64,000 nt of DNA from Polyangiaceae bacterium (GTDB lineage Bacteria; Myxococcota_A; Polyangia; Polyangiales; Polyangiaceae): contig JADJYE010000002.1 in the NCBI GenBank assembly GCA_016719945.1, positions 1 to 64,000 of the forward strand. Reading direction: 5' to 3'. Numbering within the stretch: the stretch's first letter is position 1; each line of letters opens with the position of its first letter. The notes below the pieces were generated by a model. It made no database searches. It worked only from the letters and a program-made list of their open reading frames with translations, and was not told where the DNA came from. Below are positions 25,824 through 34,898 of the stretch, in pieces. The position numbers and the translations under genes are program-made.

Positions 25824-26109
25824 CCCCGTGCTGCACGGAGTCCAGCAGAGCTGGACGGAGTGCAGTAGGGCCGATGACCGAGCCATGGCCGAAGGCTCAA
25901 GCCGTCGGCAGAGGTGGACACGACTGCAACCAGTTCGAACCGTCGCGGAGGTGGAGGTGGGGTTCGTCGTGTTCGTGGCGGACGCGTTCCAGCACCAGCG
26001 GATCGCCGACGAGGCGCGGCGACTGCACCGGCTCGGCATGAGCGGACGGGCGATCGGGCGGCAGCTCGGGGTGGACGAGAAGGTCGTGCGGAAGGCGCTC
26101 GCCCTGTGA
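25824..26109 (+). other. Element left end B with HTH-coding segment
   Basis: After the core, this segment encodes AMAEGSSRRQRWTRLQPVRT and, further on, IADEARRLHRLGMSGRAIGR with QLGVDEKVVRKAL, a resolvase-like HTH, ending in TGA at 26107-26109. One extra base near 25855 (CAGCAGAGCTGG against CAGCGCGCTGG in the other copies) puts the HTH out of frame with the core. The frame entering from a recombinase would stop at TAG 25866-25868. It is homologous to segment C (28901-29191) and relic A. Confidence 0.65.
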
Positions 26110-26400
26110 GGGCGGTGCGGCGTACGGGACGGTGCCGGTCGCGCGGACGGGTCGGCGTGGCCGGCGTCAATTACATCCACCCATTGACGTCAATTACATC
26201 TCCCCATCGTGTTCGTCCTTGACTCGGGGGTAGTTGTCGTCGTCGTTTCTCGTTCATCGCCTCCATGTTCTGAATCTGATCCCAACGCTTCACCGCGCTC
26301 TCGCGGCATGCCCGCTCGGGCTTTAGCGCCCCCCGAGACGACGACCGAGCGCGACGACCTGACGAGCTCGTGTCGGCGTTTCTGCGGTGGCGCACAAGTT

Positions 26401-27253
26401 TCATGCTCGGTCCTCCGGCTGCTCGGATCGTTCGTTCTTCATCGGTGTCGTGGACGCGGACGTAGTTGTCGTCGGCGGGTCTCCTCGCTTTTTTGCGGCC
26501 TCGTTGCGGATGCTCGGCCCGGTCATCTCGATGATCACGGAGTGGTGCACGAGCCTGTCGATGGCCGCCGCCGTCGTCATCGGGTCCTTGAAGATGCGGT
26601 CCCACTCGCTGAAGACGAGGTTGCTCGTGATGATGACGGTCTTGCGCTCGTAGCGCTCGGAGAGGAACGTGAAGAGGACCTCCATTTCGTCGCGGTTCTG
26701 CTGGACGTAGCCGATGTCGTCGAGGATGACGGCGTCGAAGCCGTCCAGGGTCGCGAGCTCCTTCTCGAGTCGAAGGTCACGCTTCGCCGCGAGCAGGCGC
26801 TGCACGAGCGCGTACGTCGGGGTGAACAGCACGCGGCGACCGCGCCTGACCAGCTCGTGACCGATGGCGCAGACGAGGTGCGACTTGCCGCGCCCGGGCA
26901 GACCGAACGCGAGGAGGTTGTCGCCACGGTCGACAAAGCCCCTCACACAGGGTGGGCAGCTGCTTCTGTACCTTCGCCGGGAGCTTCTGACGCTCGAGGG
27001 TCGCGAGCGTCTTTTCGGCCGGCAAGTCCGAGTCCCGAAGGTAGCGCTCGATGCGGCGGCGCCGACGCTCCTCGACCTCGAGCTCGGCGAGATGGTGAAG
27101 GTACTGTCCGAAGGACCATGCCTCTCGCTCTGCCTTCTGCGCCACGTCGGCTGCCACGCGCGCAAACGTCGGCAGCTTGAGCGAGCGAAGCAGAATCGCC
27201 AGCGACTCGGCAGGAGTGGGAGGCGGCGGCGCCGTAGTCGTCGTCGTCGTCAC
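26401..27253 (-). pseudogene. IstB of IS21 element 2, frameshifted
   Basis: Starts at a GTG overlapping the istA stop (GTGA) and encodes an IstB-type N-terminus (ESLAILLRSLKLPTFARVAA). Near 26940 the frame breaks between LPTLCEG and FVDRGDNLLAFG. Downstream, Walker A (GLPGRGKSHL), Walker B (AVILDDIGYV) and TVIITSNLVFSEW are clear. A single indel accounts for the break. The C-terminal ~30 residues are low-complexity (TTTTSASTTP). Confidence 0.8.
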
Positions 27254-28839
27254 GTGCCGACCTCACGAAGCTGGTGGGTCTCCTCGAGCACGCCGTCGCC
27301 GAGCAGCGAGTCGTACTCGTCGACGTCGGGGTCGGGTCGCGAAAGGGCTGGAATCTCGGGTCTCCTTGCCGTCGACACAATCGCCCTCACGGCGTCGCTC
27401 GAGACCGCTGCGCTCTCCGCGAGGAGAAGCTCGAGCGCCGCTGCGACGTCGGCCTCTACGGTGCTCGCTGCGAGATGGAGGATCCGCAGATACTCGAGGT
27501 CACCTTTGTTCCATGGTGCGGAGTTTGAATTGCGTCGTACGCGCGGCGGAACACCAGCGACGGGAACATCTCGTCGCGGTAGACGTACCGCGCGAAGCCG
27601 CCGGGCTTTGAATCAGCGACCAAATGATGTGTCGGTAGTCAACGCGGCGCTGGTTTTCGGCCACGCAGACGCTCGCAGCTGAGCTGCAGCTTGTCCGCGA
27701 ACCAGACCTCGATGCGGTCCTCGAACAGTCGAACGCGCACCGTCTGCTCGATGAGTCGAGAGGGCACCGAGTACGAGTTGTGTCTGATGCGGATGGTGCT
27801 CCACTCGGAGACGGTCACGTCCTCCTCGGTGAACTCCGCCAGCCTCGCGACGACGAGAGGCCGCATCGCCGCGAGCTCATCGGCGACACGGCGTCCGCGG
27901 CGCTCGTTGGCCTTGCGCAGCGTGAGCTGCACGAATTCCTCCCAAGCGCTGACGCTCTCGAAGTCGCGATGGCCTCGAACGAGCAGCGCTTGCTCGAGTC
28001 GACGCTTGATGGCCCCGTTGCTCGCCTCGACATCTCCATTCTGCTCCTTTGCGCCGATGGCTGTCGTCCTTGCGGTCATCCCGAAGTGCCGCATCAGCGC
28101 GAGGTACTCCTCGTTGAACGGCCGCTTCCCGCCGTCCGCCTCCACGCTCTTGCCATCCGGAATGCGGTGCGTCGCCGCGGTCGAGTTGTCGGTCTGGTTA
28201 AGGCCGGCACGCGGCCGAGCTGAAACAGGGCCGCTTGCACGCCGCGCCGAAGCGCGGACAGCGACTCGCTCAGGCAGACCGACGCCCACTGCCAATTCGA
28301 GAACGGCAGCGTGAAAACGCACAGCATGTGAACGAACAGCGCGCCCATGATGGTGACGCCGAGCGACGTCGCCCACGTGAAGTCCACCTGGCTCGCCTCG
28401 CCAGGACGGTGTTGCTGCGCGAGCACGACCTCGCGGTCCGGCCGTGCTCCGCGCGCCATTGGCGCACGTGCCGCTGCAGCGTCCGAAGTTGCCCGGCCTC
28501 GTAGCGCCCGGGGTGGCGCTCCTCGAGCACCTCGAAGATGGTCTTCGCCTCGAGCTCGGGCGTCGCCTCAAGAAGCGCGACGACCTCAGCCCAGTCCTCC
28601 GCAAACGGGTCCTCGCGCGTCCTCCAGGCCCGGGGCGCCACCATCTCCGACGGTAGCTTCCCAGCCTGCACATACCTGCGCGCCGTCTTCCGATCCATCC
28701 CGGCCTTCATCGCGGCGTCGCCGATTCGGCCGTGCTTGCTCATCTCCTCCATCAGTTTCCTCGCTTGAGCGTCGCTCACCGGTCGCAAGCTGCCTGCCTC
28801 TCCATCCTGTGGAGGGCCGGCGCCCGGCCGACGAGTCAT
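27250..28839 (-). pseudogene. IstA of IS21 element 2, frameshifted
   Basis: Pieces occur in order: an N-terminal HTH (ARKLMEEMSKHGRIGDAAMK), LEERHPGRYEAGQLRTLQRH, then in another frame SQVDFTWATSLGVTIMGA with the first catalytic Asp, then KEQNGDVEASNGAIKRR with the catalytic Glu, and IRHNSYSVPSRLIEQ. The last ~125 codons lie in a further frame and end REVGT*. At least three indels are needed, so this transposase is inactive. Confidence 0.8.
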
Positions 28840-28900
28840 GCCTCCAAGGATGGGGCGATGTAGTTGTCGTCGCTGGGGAGGTGTAGTTGTCGCTCAGCAG

Positions 28901-29191
28901 CCCCGTGCTGCACGGAGTCCAGCGCGCTGGACGGAGTGCAGTAGGGCCGATGAGCGAGCGATGGCCGAAGGCTCAAGCCGTCGGCAGAGGTGGACACGAC
29001 TGCAACCAGTTCGAACCGTCGCCGAGGTGGAGGTGGGGTTCATCGTGTTCGTGGCGGAGCCGAGCCGGGGCGAGGAGATCGCGGGGGAGGTCCGGCGCAT
29101 GCGGACCCTCGGGATGAGCCTTCGCGCGATCGGGCGAGCCCTGGCGGTGGATGAGAAGACCGTGAGGAAGTTGCTGGTGCTTCGCTCGTAG
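28901..29191 (+). other. Element left end C with HTH-coding segment
   Basis: Begins CCCCGTGCTGC like the sequence right of the core in relic A and left end B. It encodes ARSPARWTECSRADERAMAE and then GEEIAGEVRRMRTLGMSLRA followed by IGRALAVDEKTVRKLL, a resolvase-like HTH, ending in TAG at 29189-29191. It is in the same frame as the recombinase would be if joined at the core, without stops. The core itself is missing because IS21 element 2 abuts it. The stop lies 6 nt from the stop of the convergent HNH gene. Confidence 0.7.
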
Positions 29192-29197
29192 TCGATC

Positions 29198-29977
29198 TCA
29201 GGACTCCGCCGACTGGTCGGCCTTGAACACACGCCGTCTGTGCCACGGCAAGTAGCTCCGATGCCCTTCGGCGAGCCCGCGCACTCGAAGCGGACGCTCG
29301 AGCCCAAGGAGGCCGCGGGCGCCCTCGTCCAGCGCGGCGCTGACGACCACCTCGCCGTCGTCTTGCACCGTGATGAAGCCATGGTCGAACGCGGCATCGA
29401 CGTGCGGCGCGAGGAGGAGGCCGTTGTAGACGTCGAGTCGCTCGGCGTCCGCCTCGCAGTCGGCCCACGGCTTGATGTGGCTCGCGCGCAGGAGCGCGGG
29501 GACGGCGAGGCCCGTCACCGCGCAACGGCCCTCCCAGAAGTCGAGCAGACCTCGTCGAAAGAGATCCTGCCCGACGCGTTGGACGACGAGGCGTTCGGCC
29601 TCCGTGCTCTTAGGAAGCGCAGCGACTTGCTTCTCGAACGTCTGGAGGAGCTCGTTCGGGAGCGCCCTCGAGAGCTGGAACGCCCGCCGCAGGAGCCGAT
29701 GCAGCGCGGGCACGTCAGGCACCGTGCGCCCTCCCGCGGCGCCCTTCGGCATGGGCGCTACCATCGGCGTGCCATAGTCGCCGAGGGCGCGAGAGACATT
29801 GTGTTGGGAGAACGCCGCGAGCAAGACGGCGTCGCCGAAGGCCCCAAGCCACACGCGCAGCGGACACTGCGTGCTGGCGAACACGAGCCAGTCACCCTCG
29901 GGTCCCAGCGCTCGGTCGAACCCGTTGTCCGTCGCAGCCTTCTCGATGCGCGTCTGCGTCAGCGGCGCGAGCGTCAT
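29198..29977 (-). CDS. HNH endonuclease, last gene of defence operon
   Basis: A 259-residue protein. The C-terminal half has an HNH motif of the HNH_2 type: CAVTGLAVPALLRASHIKPW, then RLDVYNGLLLAPHVDAAFDHG. The ASHIKPW His and the YNGLLL/Asn-His region are the catalytic parts. The N-terminal ~150 residues (RIEKAATDNGFDRAL ... LRVWLGAFGD) are a separate domain often seen before HNH_2 and possibly involved in substrate recognition. Its ATG overlaps the ptuB-like stop codon (ATGA at 29974-29977), so it belongs to the operon. A DNA-cutting effector role is inferred. Confidence 0.8.
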   Translation of the reverse strand: MTLAPLTQTRIEKAATDNGFDRALGPEGDWLVFASTQCPLRVWLGAFGDAVLLAAFSQHNVSRALGDYGTPMVAPMPKGAAGGRTVPDVPALHRLLRRAFQLSRALPNELLQTFEKQVAALPKSTEAERLVVQRVGQDLFRRGLLDFWEGRCAVTGLAVPALLRASHIKPWADCEADAERLDVYNGLLLAPHVDAAFDHGFITVQDDGEVVVSAALDEGARGLLGLERPLRVRGLAEGHRSYLPWHRRRVFKADQSAES

Positions 29978-30681
29978 CGCCCCACCCCAAGCCGATCGTT
30001 CAGGGCAGCGAGCCGCGCGCTGATGAACTCCTCCCGCCGTGTCAGCGCAAGCAACGAGGCCATGCGCTGCTGCCGCTGGGCCGGTGGCTCGGCCTCTTCG
30101 GTCTCGATGACTGCCGCGCGCGCCTCGCGTAGCGCCGGGTGGTTGAGGTTCAAGGTGCTGCGAGCGGCCGGCGGCCCCGGCTGATCCTCGAGCGCAACCT
30201 CGAGCGCCTGCCGCAGCGGCGGTGGCACGGGCACGTCGTTGCGCACGTACATGCGGCCGCCGCTCGTGAAGCCCAGGACGTCCTCGTACCGGAAGCTTCC
30301 TGGCCACGGCAGGTTCAGCGCGACGCTCTTCTTTCGGTCGTCGCAGGTATCGACGCTCCGACACGACAGGTGGAGGTTGTTCCAGTCGAACACCTGCTGA
30401 AGGAACAGGCTCAGGGGGTTCCAGTGATCGATGGGCGGCGGCGGGTGACCCTCGTCGATCGCCCGCTCGCAGTAGACGCAAAGGTAGCGCTGCTCTACGA
30501 AGAGCACGTCGCGCAGAATCCGCTTGTGCATGTCGTCGAACCTCGTTCGCGCATGCCTGATGGGGTCGGGTGCGGTGGCGACGCTGACCTGGTACGCGGC
30601 ATCCCACTCAGCGAGCGAGGCCTGCTGTTGAGTGGGTGGCGAGACGTTCGCGGGCGGCGGCCCCTTGGTCAATCCGCGCAT
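29974..30681 (-). CDS. ptuB: Septu-like HNH nuclease (PtuB-like)
   Basis: A 235-residue protein with the TIGR02646/PtuB-type HNH pattern: a CxxC pair (YLCVYCERAI, about residues 67-76), IDHWNPLS as the His motif, FDWNNLHLSC, and TCDDRKK. In Septu, PtuB is the nuclease partner of the PtuA ATPase and cuts DNA when phage is sensed. Here it starts 3 nt after the PtuA-like gene and overlaps the following HNH gene by 4 nt. Retrons also use PtuAB, but no reverse transcriptase is present. Assignment rests on the motif order and on the adjacent ATPase. Confidence 0.75.
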   Translation of the reverse strand: MRGLTKGPPPANVSPPTQQQASLAEWDAAYQVSVATAPDPIRHARTRFDDMHKRILRDVLFVEQRYLCVYCERAIDEGHPPPPIDHWNPLSLFLQQVFDWNNLHLSCRSVDTCDDRKKSVALNLPWPGSFRYEDVLGFTSGGRMYVRNDVPVPPPLRQALEVALEDQPGPPAARSTLNLNHPALREARAAVIETEEAEPPAQRQQRMASLLALTRREEFISARLAALNDRLGVGR

Positions 30682-30684
30682 CGG

Positions 30685-31926
30685 TCACATCCGGTCTACG
30701 CGCGCCTTGCGACGAATGAGGTCGGGATCGAGCGTGCCCCATAGCGTGAGCAGCTCGGCGAACTGCCTCCTGGCCTCATCGGCGTTGCCCGCGTCGATCA
30801 CGTCGTCGAGGACGGCGAGCCTCTTAGCGCCCTCCTCGTCACGGTCGTCCGTCCCGAAGTACTCGCGCATGATCGAGTTGCTGTCGCGGCCCTCGACATG
30901 GATCGTGCCGGGCCACAGCTTCCCGTTGCGAATCAGCCGCACCTGCCGGTTGAGCGCGCTGCTCAGCACCTGCGGTGAGTGCGTGGTCACGACGAACTGG
31001 AGTCGCGGGAAGATCTTGCGGAGGCCGTCGAGCACGACGCGCTGCCAGCGCGGGTGGAGGTGCAGATCGATCTCGTCGAGCAGCACTACGCCTTCGATCT
31101 TGCTCGGAGCTTCGCCGCCGTCCTGCTCGTTGAGCATCACGGCCCGACGCGCGAGGTCGGTCACAAGCGACAGGTAGACATGAAAGCCGTCGGACAGCTC
31201 CTTCCACGTCGCCACCTCGCCGCTCTCGAAGCGCACAACGGGGCTGCGTTCTTTGGGGTCGTACCAGGAGTGCATCACGCCGGGCGTCGCCTTGGCGACG
31301 GTGTCCATGACGGCGGTGGCCAGGAACCGCTCGGGCTCTCCGTTCTGGCGGCGCACGGTGTCAGCGAGGATCTCCTCGAGGAGCCAGGTCAGGAGCGCGG
31401 AGTCGTCTTGCGCCGGGTCGAGCGACGAGGCGTAGCCCTCCCAGCGATCGGGGCGCGTCGGGGCAGGCTTGGTCGAGGCCTTGCCACGGCCCATGCGATC
31501 GACGCCGTAGAACGCGAACATCGGCCAGCGCGCGCCGGGCACGCGCACCTTCTCGATCGCGGCGAGCACGGAGGCGTGATCCGAGGTCTTGCGGTTCGAT
31601 GCCGGGTTCACGGTGCTCGACCACATGACGGACGCCTCGTCGCCGACCTTCGCCGTCCACGTGAGGGTGCATGCACCAGCGGCTTCGCGGCGACCACGCT
31701 CGTCGAGCGTGACCTTGCGCGCGTCACGCTGGGCGTCGAGCTTCAAGGCGCGCGGCGCGCCGGTCTGGAAAGGCGTGAGCCCTGCGGCGAGCGCCGTGAG
31801 GATGGCGGTCTTGCCGCCGCCGTTCTCGGCGAACAGCAGCGTGAGGTCGTCCTCGAGCGGCAGCTCGAGGCGCTCGAAGCACCGGAACTGATCGAGGGTC
31901 AGCTTCTGGAACCGGAAGGTCGTCAT
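30685..31926 (-). CDS. ptuA: Septu-like AAA ATPase (PtuA-like)
   Basis: A 413-residue SMC/OLD-type AAA ATPase. Near the N-terminus are LTLDQFRCFERLEL and Walker A (FAENGGGKTAIL, about residues 32-43). Near the C-terminus are Walker B (VVLLDEIDLHLHP) and the His switch (FVVTTHSPQVL). The length and the adjacent PtuB-like HNH gene fit Septu PtuA, which forms a complex with PtuB. Its ATG overlaps the stop of the STAND-type NTPase gene (ATGA at 31923-31926). This places the Septu pair inside the larger operon, not as an independent neighbour. Confidence 0.75.
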   Translation of the reverse strand: MTTFRFQKLTLDQFRCFERLELPLEDDLTLLFAENGGGKTAILTALAAGLTPFQTGAPRALKLDAQRDARKVTLDERGRREAAGACTLTWTAKVGDEASVMWSSTVNPASNRKTSDHASVLAAIEKVRVPGARWPMFAFYGVDRMGRGKASTKPAPTRPDRWEGYASSLDPAQDDSALLTWLLEEILADTVRRQNGEPERFLATAVMDTVAKATPGVMHSWYDPKERSPVVRFESGEVATWKELSDGFHVYLSLVTDLARRAVMLNEQDGGEAPSKIEGVVLLDEIDLHLHPRWQRVVLDGLRKIFPRLQFVVTTHSPQVLSSALNRQVRLIRNGKLWPGTIHVEGRDSNSIMREYFGTDDRDEEGAKRLAVLDDVIDAGNADEARRQFAELLTLWGTLDPDLIRRKARVDRM

Positions 31927-34898
31927 TCGTCCGACTCCATCTCGGCCCAGAACCCCGCCACCTTCGAGTTGTCGGCCTCTCGCTGCCGGATCCTGGCTGG
32001 TGCCACGTCGAATACGAGGCGAACCTTCGCTTGCCCCGAAGCCTGGATCGACTCCCAGTGCGCGAGTTCGTGCCTGATCAGACGCTCGAGGAAGGCCAGC
32101 CACACGGCCGCATCGTAGTGCTTCGTCCAACTGAGTCGGCTGTCGTCAGGCAGGCGCCCCTGTTCCGTCACGACGACCTGGTGAGACCTCTCGATCTTTC
32201 CAAGGAAGTAGTCGGCGGCATCGACAGCATCCTCGTCGCCATGCGCCACCTCGGCCTCGGCCATCCGCTGTTCCACGAACCAGGAGCGCACGGCGCGCTT
32301 CGAATCCCACCACTCCGCACCCACCTGCAAGGCGCCGACGAGCTCCGGGGAGACATCGGCCACTGTGGCCCTGAGGCGGTCGGCCGCGCCCGCGAGCTGA
32401 CCGATCTTCGTCCCTGAAACACTCATGCGATGCCTACCTTGGGCAGGCACCCTGAGAAACCCGATCTCGCAGTTGGTCAAGGACAAGTCCTTCCAATCGC
32501 CATAGTTGAGCTCGACCGTCTCCATCCTGAGCCCAATGGCCCGAGAGCTCGGCGGGAGTCCGCTCCGTCGGCGCAGCAGGATCGACCACCACGTCCCGAC
32601 GTTCTCGCGGAGCGCCTGGGGAACGTCCGGGGAGGTTCCGAGTACCGAGAGCCGCTCGACGCACAGGAGCGTCTCGGTTGGACATCTTTCGGAGAGCCAC
32701 TCGAACACGTCCGCTTGGACCTTGCCAAGCTCCAGCAGCCGACGGACGCCGCTAAAGTCGCCGCGCCTGCGGAGCGCCGTCTCCAATACGATCGTGACGA
32801 AGCAGTCGAACATGACCTCGTGAGAGAACGAGAACTTCTTCGTCGTGCTGGTGTTCACCGACATGGCGCAGATGGCGCTAAGCCGGTTGGTCAGACCCGC
32901 CCGATGCTGCTCCAAGTTTTCGAACCCCGTTGCCATCTGCGCGCACTGGACCAGCTCGCGCAGCTCCAGCTCGCGGGTCTTCTGCTGAAGCATCATCTCG
33001 GCGACCTCGGCGAAGAGCATGCGCAGCTCTGCCTGGTCCAGGAGCGGTGCCCCACGGAGATCGTCCTTCAGCTTGCTGGCTTCGCGATCGAGGTACTGAC
33101 CGACGACGATCTCGAAGAGCGGCTGGTTTCCCTGCTGAGCGGCACGGGTCTGTCGCCACGCAGAGAAGGCCTTCGCGAAGAACGGGATTCCGAGCAGCCG
33201 CCAGTCACGCTCCGACAGGCCCGTCAGCGTGGCGGGAGACGTTCCCATGTCGCCCAGAAACGTCTCTGCCTCCGTGCGGGACCATGGCTGCAGCTCGATG
33301 AGCGTGTGCTCCACGCTGAGCCCGGCGGCGTTGGCCAACGACCGCTGGTACTGCGTGAGGTAGTACGAGGAGCGCGCGGAGGCGACGACGACGCCCTTCC
33401 CACCAAGATCGCGGAACCACGGCTCGAGCGAGCCCAGCGCGTTCTCGTAGCCGCTGCTGCCGAGGAGCTCATCGAAGCCGTCCACGATGAGCACGAGGAG
33501 GCCGTTCCGGCAGAGCACCCGCGCGCTCTGGCTTGAGAGGAGCTTGGTGATGTTCAAGGCGCCATTGACCGCGTCCTCCAGGCTCGCGAGGGTCCTCCCC
33601 GTCGACGACACGAAGAGGTAGAGGGGACGCGGATCGTCTGGCGTTTTCGCGAGCAGCGTTGCGCGCTCGTACGCGGCCGACATCATCAGCTCGGTCTTGC
33701 CAAGACCGGCTTGGCCGACGAGAAAGAACACCTCCGTCGCCGGCTTGACGAGCTCGCACGCCCGGTCGATCCGCTCCCGCAGATCGAAGCTCTCGTCGGA
33801 ACTAGCCTTGAGGTCTGAGTCCACCTCGCGGAGCCGCGCCGGGCCACGGGCGTTGGAGGTAGGGCTAGAGCCAAGCCGCGCGGCCTCCTCCTCACGCCGC
33901 GTTCGGCTCGCTTCGTCGAGGCCGATGCCGATGCGTCGGGCGAGGACGGGCCAGTTTGAGATGTCCTTGAGGAAGGCCGTGTAGGGGCGCCACTGGTCCT
34001 TCGCTTCAAGCCACTGCTTCTCGTCGTTCTGACTGAGTCGGAACCGATCGAGGCGCGGCTGGTTCTGGTCGCTGGTCGCGCGCGTCCACGGAACGATCAA
34101 CCAGCCCGCTTCCTCGTCGTCGCCGAAGTGGTAGTCGGGAGCGGTGTGGTCTTCGGTGTAGGCTGCCAGGTCCGTCGTGACCTGCTTCGCGAAACGGCTG
34201 AGCGCGCCTTGCCTCTCGGACACCGCGAGCCAGTCCTTGTCGGAGGCCGTCATCTTGTCGATGGATCGGGAGCTCCGCTGGTGGCTGCCGGGGATGAGGT
34301 AGGTCACCTCGTCCTTCCCGGCGTGCCCATAGAGCCCGGCGTGCGGAGGTAGGTCGAGCGCCACCCAGAGCGGCACCAGGTTGAGGCTGTGTGTTCCTGC
34401 ACTCAGCAGCAACTGCTGACCCGAGGCACCTAAAGGGAAGGCTCCAAGCTTCTCGCCGAGCGCCGTCTTCATCGCGGTGCAGAGCTGGCGCAACCGTTCA
34501 GCCAGCTCGCTCGCTTCGGCTTCATTCGTCGAGAGCGCTTCACCGTGGTCGAGTCGATCGCGCACTGCCTTCAGCGAGGTAAACGAGGAGGCGCGGAACG
34601 CATCGATTGCCTGAACAAGCTCCGCGGTGGCGGCGCTGAGCGCAGCTCCCATGGGATCACTTCCGAAGGTGGAGTCCTTCTGCGCGGCACGCACGACGGC
34701 CAGCATCGTCCCCATGCCCGGCGTGGAGACAGGCCGATGATGCCCGCCGGTTCGCCGGCTCTCACAGAGAGTCAGTGTCCACGCCATGCGGACATACAGA
34801 TCAACCAATGCGAGGCACTCGCGCGTGTCGGACGCCGAGTTGGTCCACCGGTCTGTGTACGGTGACGACAGCGCTTCGATGACCGCCGCGAAGTTCAT
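31923..34898 (-). CDS. STAND-type NTPase, possible sensor of defence operon
   Basis: A 991-residue protein. A P-loop NTPase core lies at about residues 395-600, with Walker A (FFLVGQAGLGKTEL), Walker B (LLVLIVDGFDELLG) and an AxxR-like sensor (VVVASARSSYYL), typical of NACHT/STAND ATPases. The N-terminal ~370 residues resemble nothing I can name. The region after the ATPase (~600-800) is helical (FSFSHEVMFDCFVTIVL), like STAND winged-helix segments. The last ~190 residues form another unrecognised domain. STAND proteins in defence usually recognise a phage product and trigger an effector. The gene overlaps both neighbours by 4 nt. Confidence 0.65.
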   Translation of the reverse strand: MNFAAVIEALSSPYTDRWTNSASDTRECLALVDLYVRMAWTLTLCESRRTGGHHRPVSTPGMGTMLAVVRAAQKDSTFGSDPMGAALSAATAELVQAIDAFRASSFTSLKAVRDRLDHGEALSTNEAEASELAERLRQLCTAMKTALGEKLGAFPLGASGQQLLLSAGTHSLNLVPLWVALDLPPHAGLYGHAGKDEVTYLIPGSHQRSSRSIDKMTASDKDWLAVSERQGALSRFAKQVTTDLAAYTEDHTAPDYHFGDDEEAGWLIVPWTRATSDQNQPRLDRFRLSQNDEKQWLEAKDQWRPYTAFLKDISNWPVLARRIGIGLDEASRTRREEEAARLGSSPTSNARGPARLREVDSDLKASSDESFDLRERIDRACELVKPATEVFFLVGQAGLGKTELMMSAAYERATLLAKTPDDPRPLYLFVSSTGRTLASLEDAVNGALNITKLLSSQSARVLCRNGLLVLIVDGFDELLGSSGYENALGSLEPWFRDLGGKGVVVASARSSYYLTQYQRSLANAAGLSVEHTLIELQPWSRTEAETFLGDMGTSPATLTGLSERDWRLLGIPFFAKAFSAWRQTRAAQQGNQPLFEIVVGQYLDREASKLKDDLRGAPLLDQAELRMLFAEVAEMMLQQKTRELELRELVQCAQMATGFENLEQHRAGLTNRLSAICAMSVNTSTTKKFSFSHEVMFDCFVTIVLETALRRRGDFSGVRRLLELGKVQADVFEWLSERCPTETLLCVERLSVLGTSPDVPQALRENVGTWWSILLRRRSGLPPSSRAIGLRMETVELNYGDWKDLSLTNCEIGFLRVPAQGRHRMSVSGTKIGQLAGAADRLRATVADVSPELVGALQVGAEWWDSKRAVRSWFVEQRMAEAEVAHGDEDAVDAADYFLGKIERSHQVVVTEQGRLPDDSRLSWTKHYDAAVWLAFLERLIRHELAHWESIQASGQAKVRLVFDVAPARIRQREADNSKVAGFWAEMESDE

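Larger units (their letters stand above)
26164..28896 (-). mobile_element. IS21-family insertion sequence 2 (decayed)
   Basis: About 2.7 kb with istA and istB on the minus strand, both frameshifted. The ends carry related, imperfect multiple repeats: CAATTACATC-type motifs at 26167-26200 and ACAACTACA-type motifs (minus strand) at 28860-28893. Exact ends are approximate. It lies between two left-end segments of ssrA elements and has replaced the attachment core expected in front of the second. Confidence 0.75.

Noticed and set aside
29974..31926. Retron with PtuAB effector
   Set aside because: No reverse transcriptase gene or msr/msd-like region is next to the pair.
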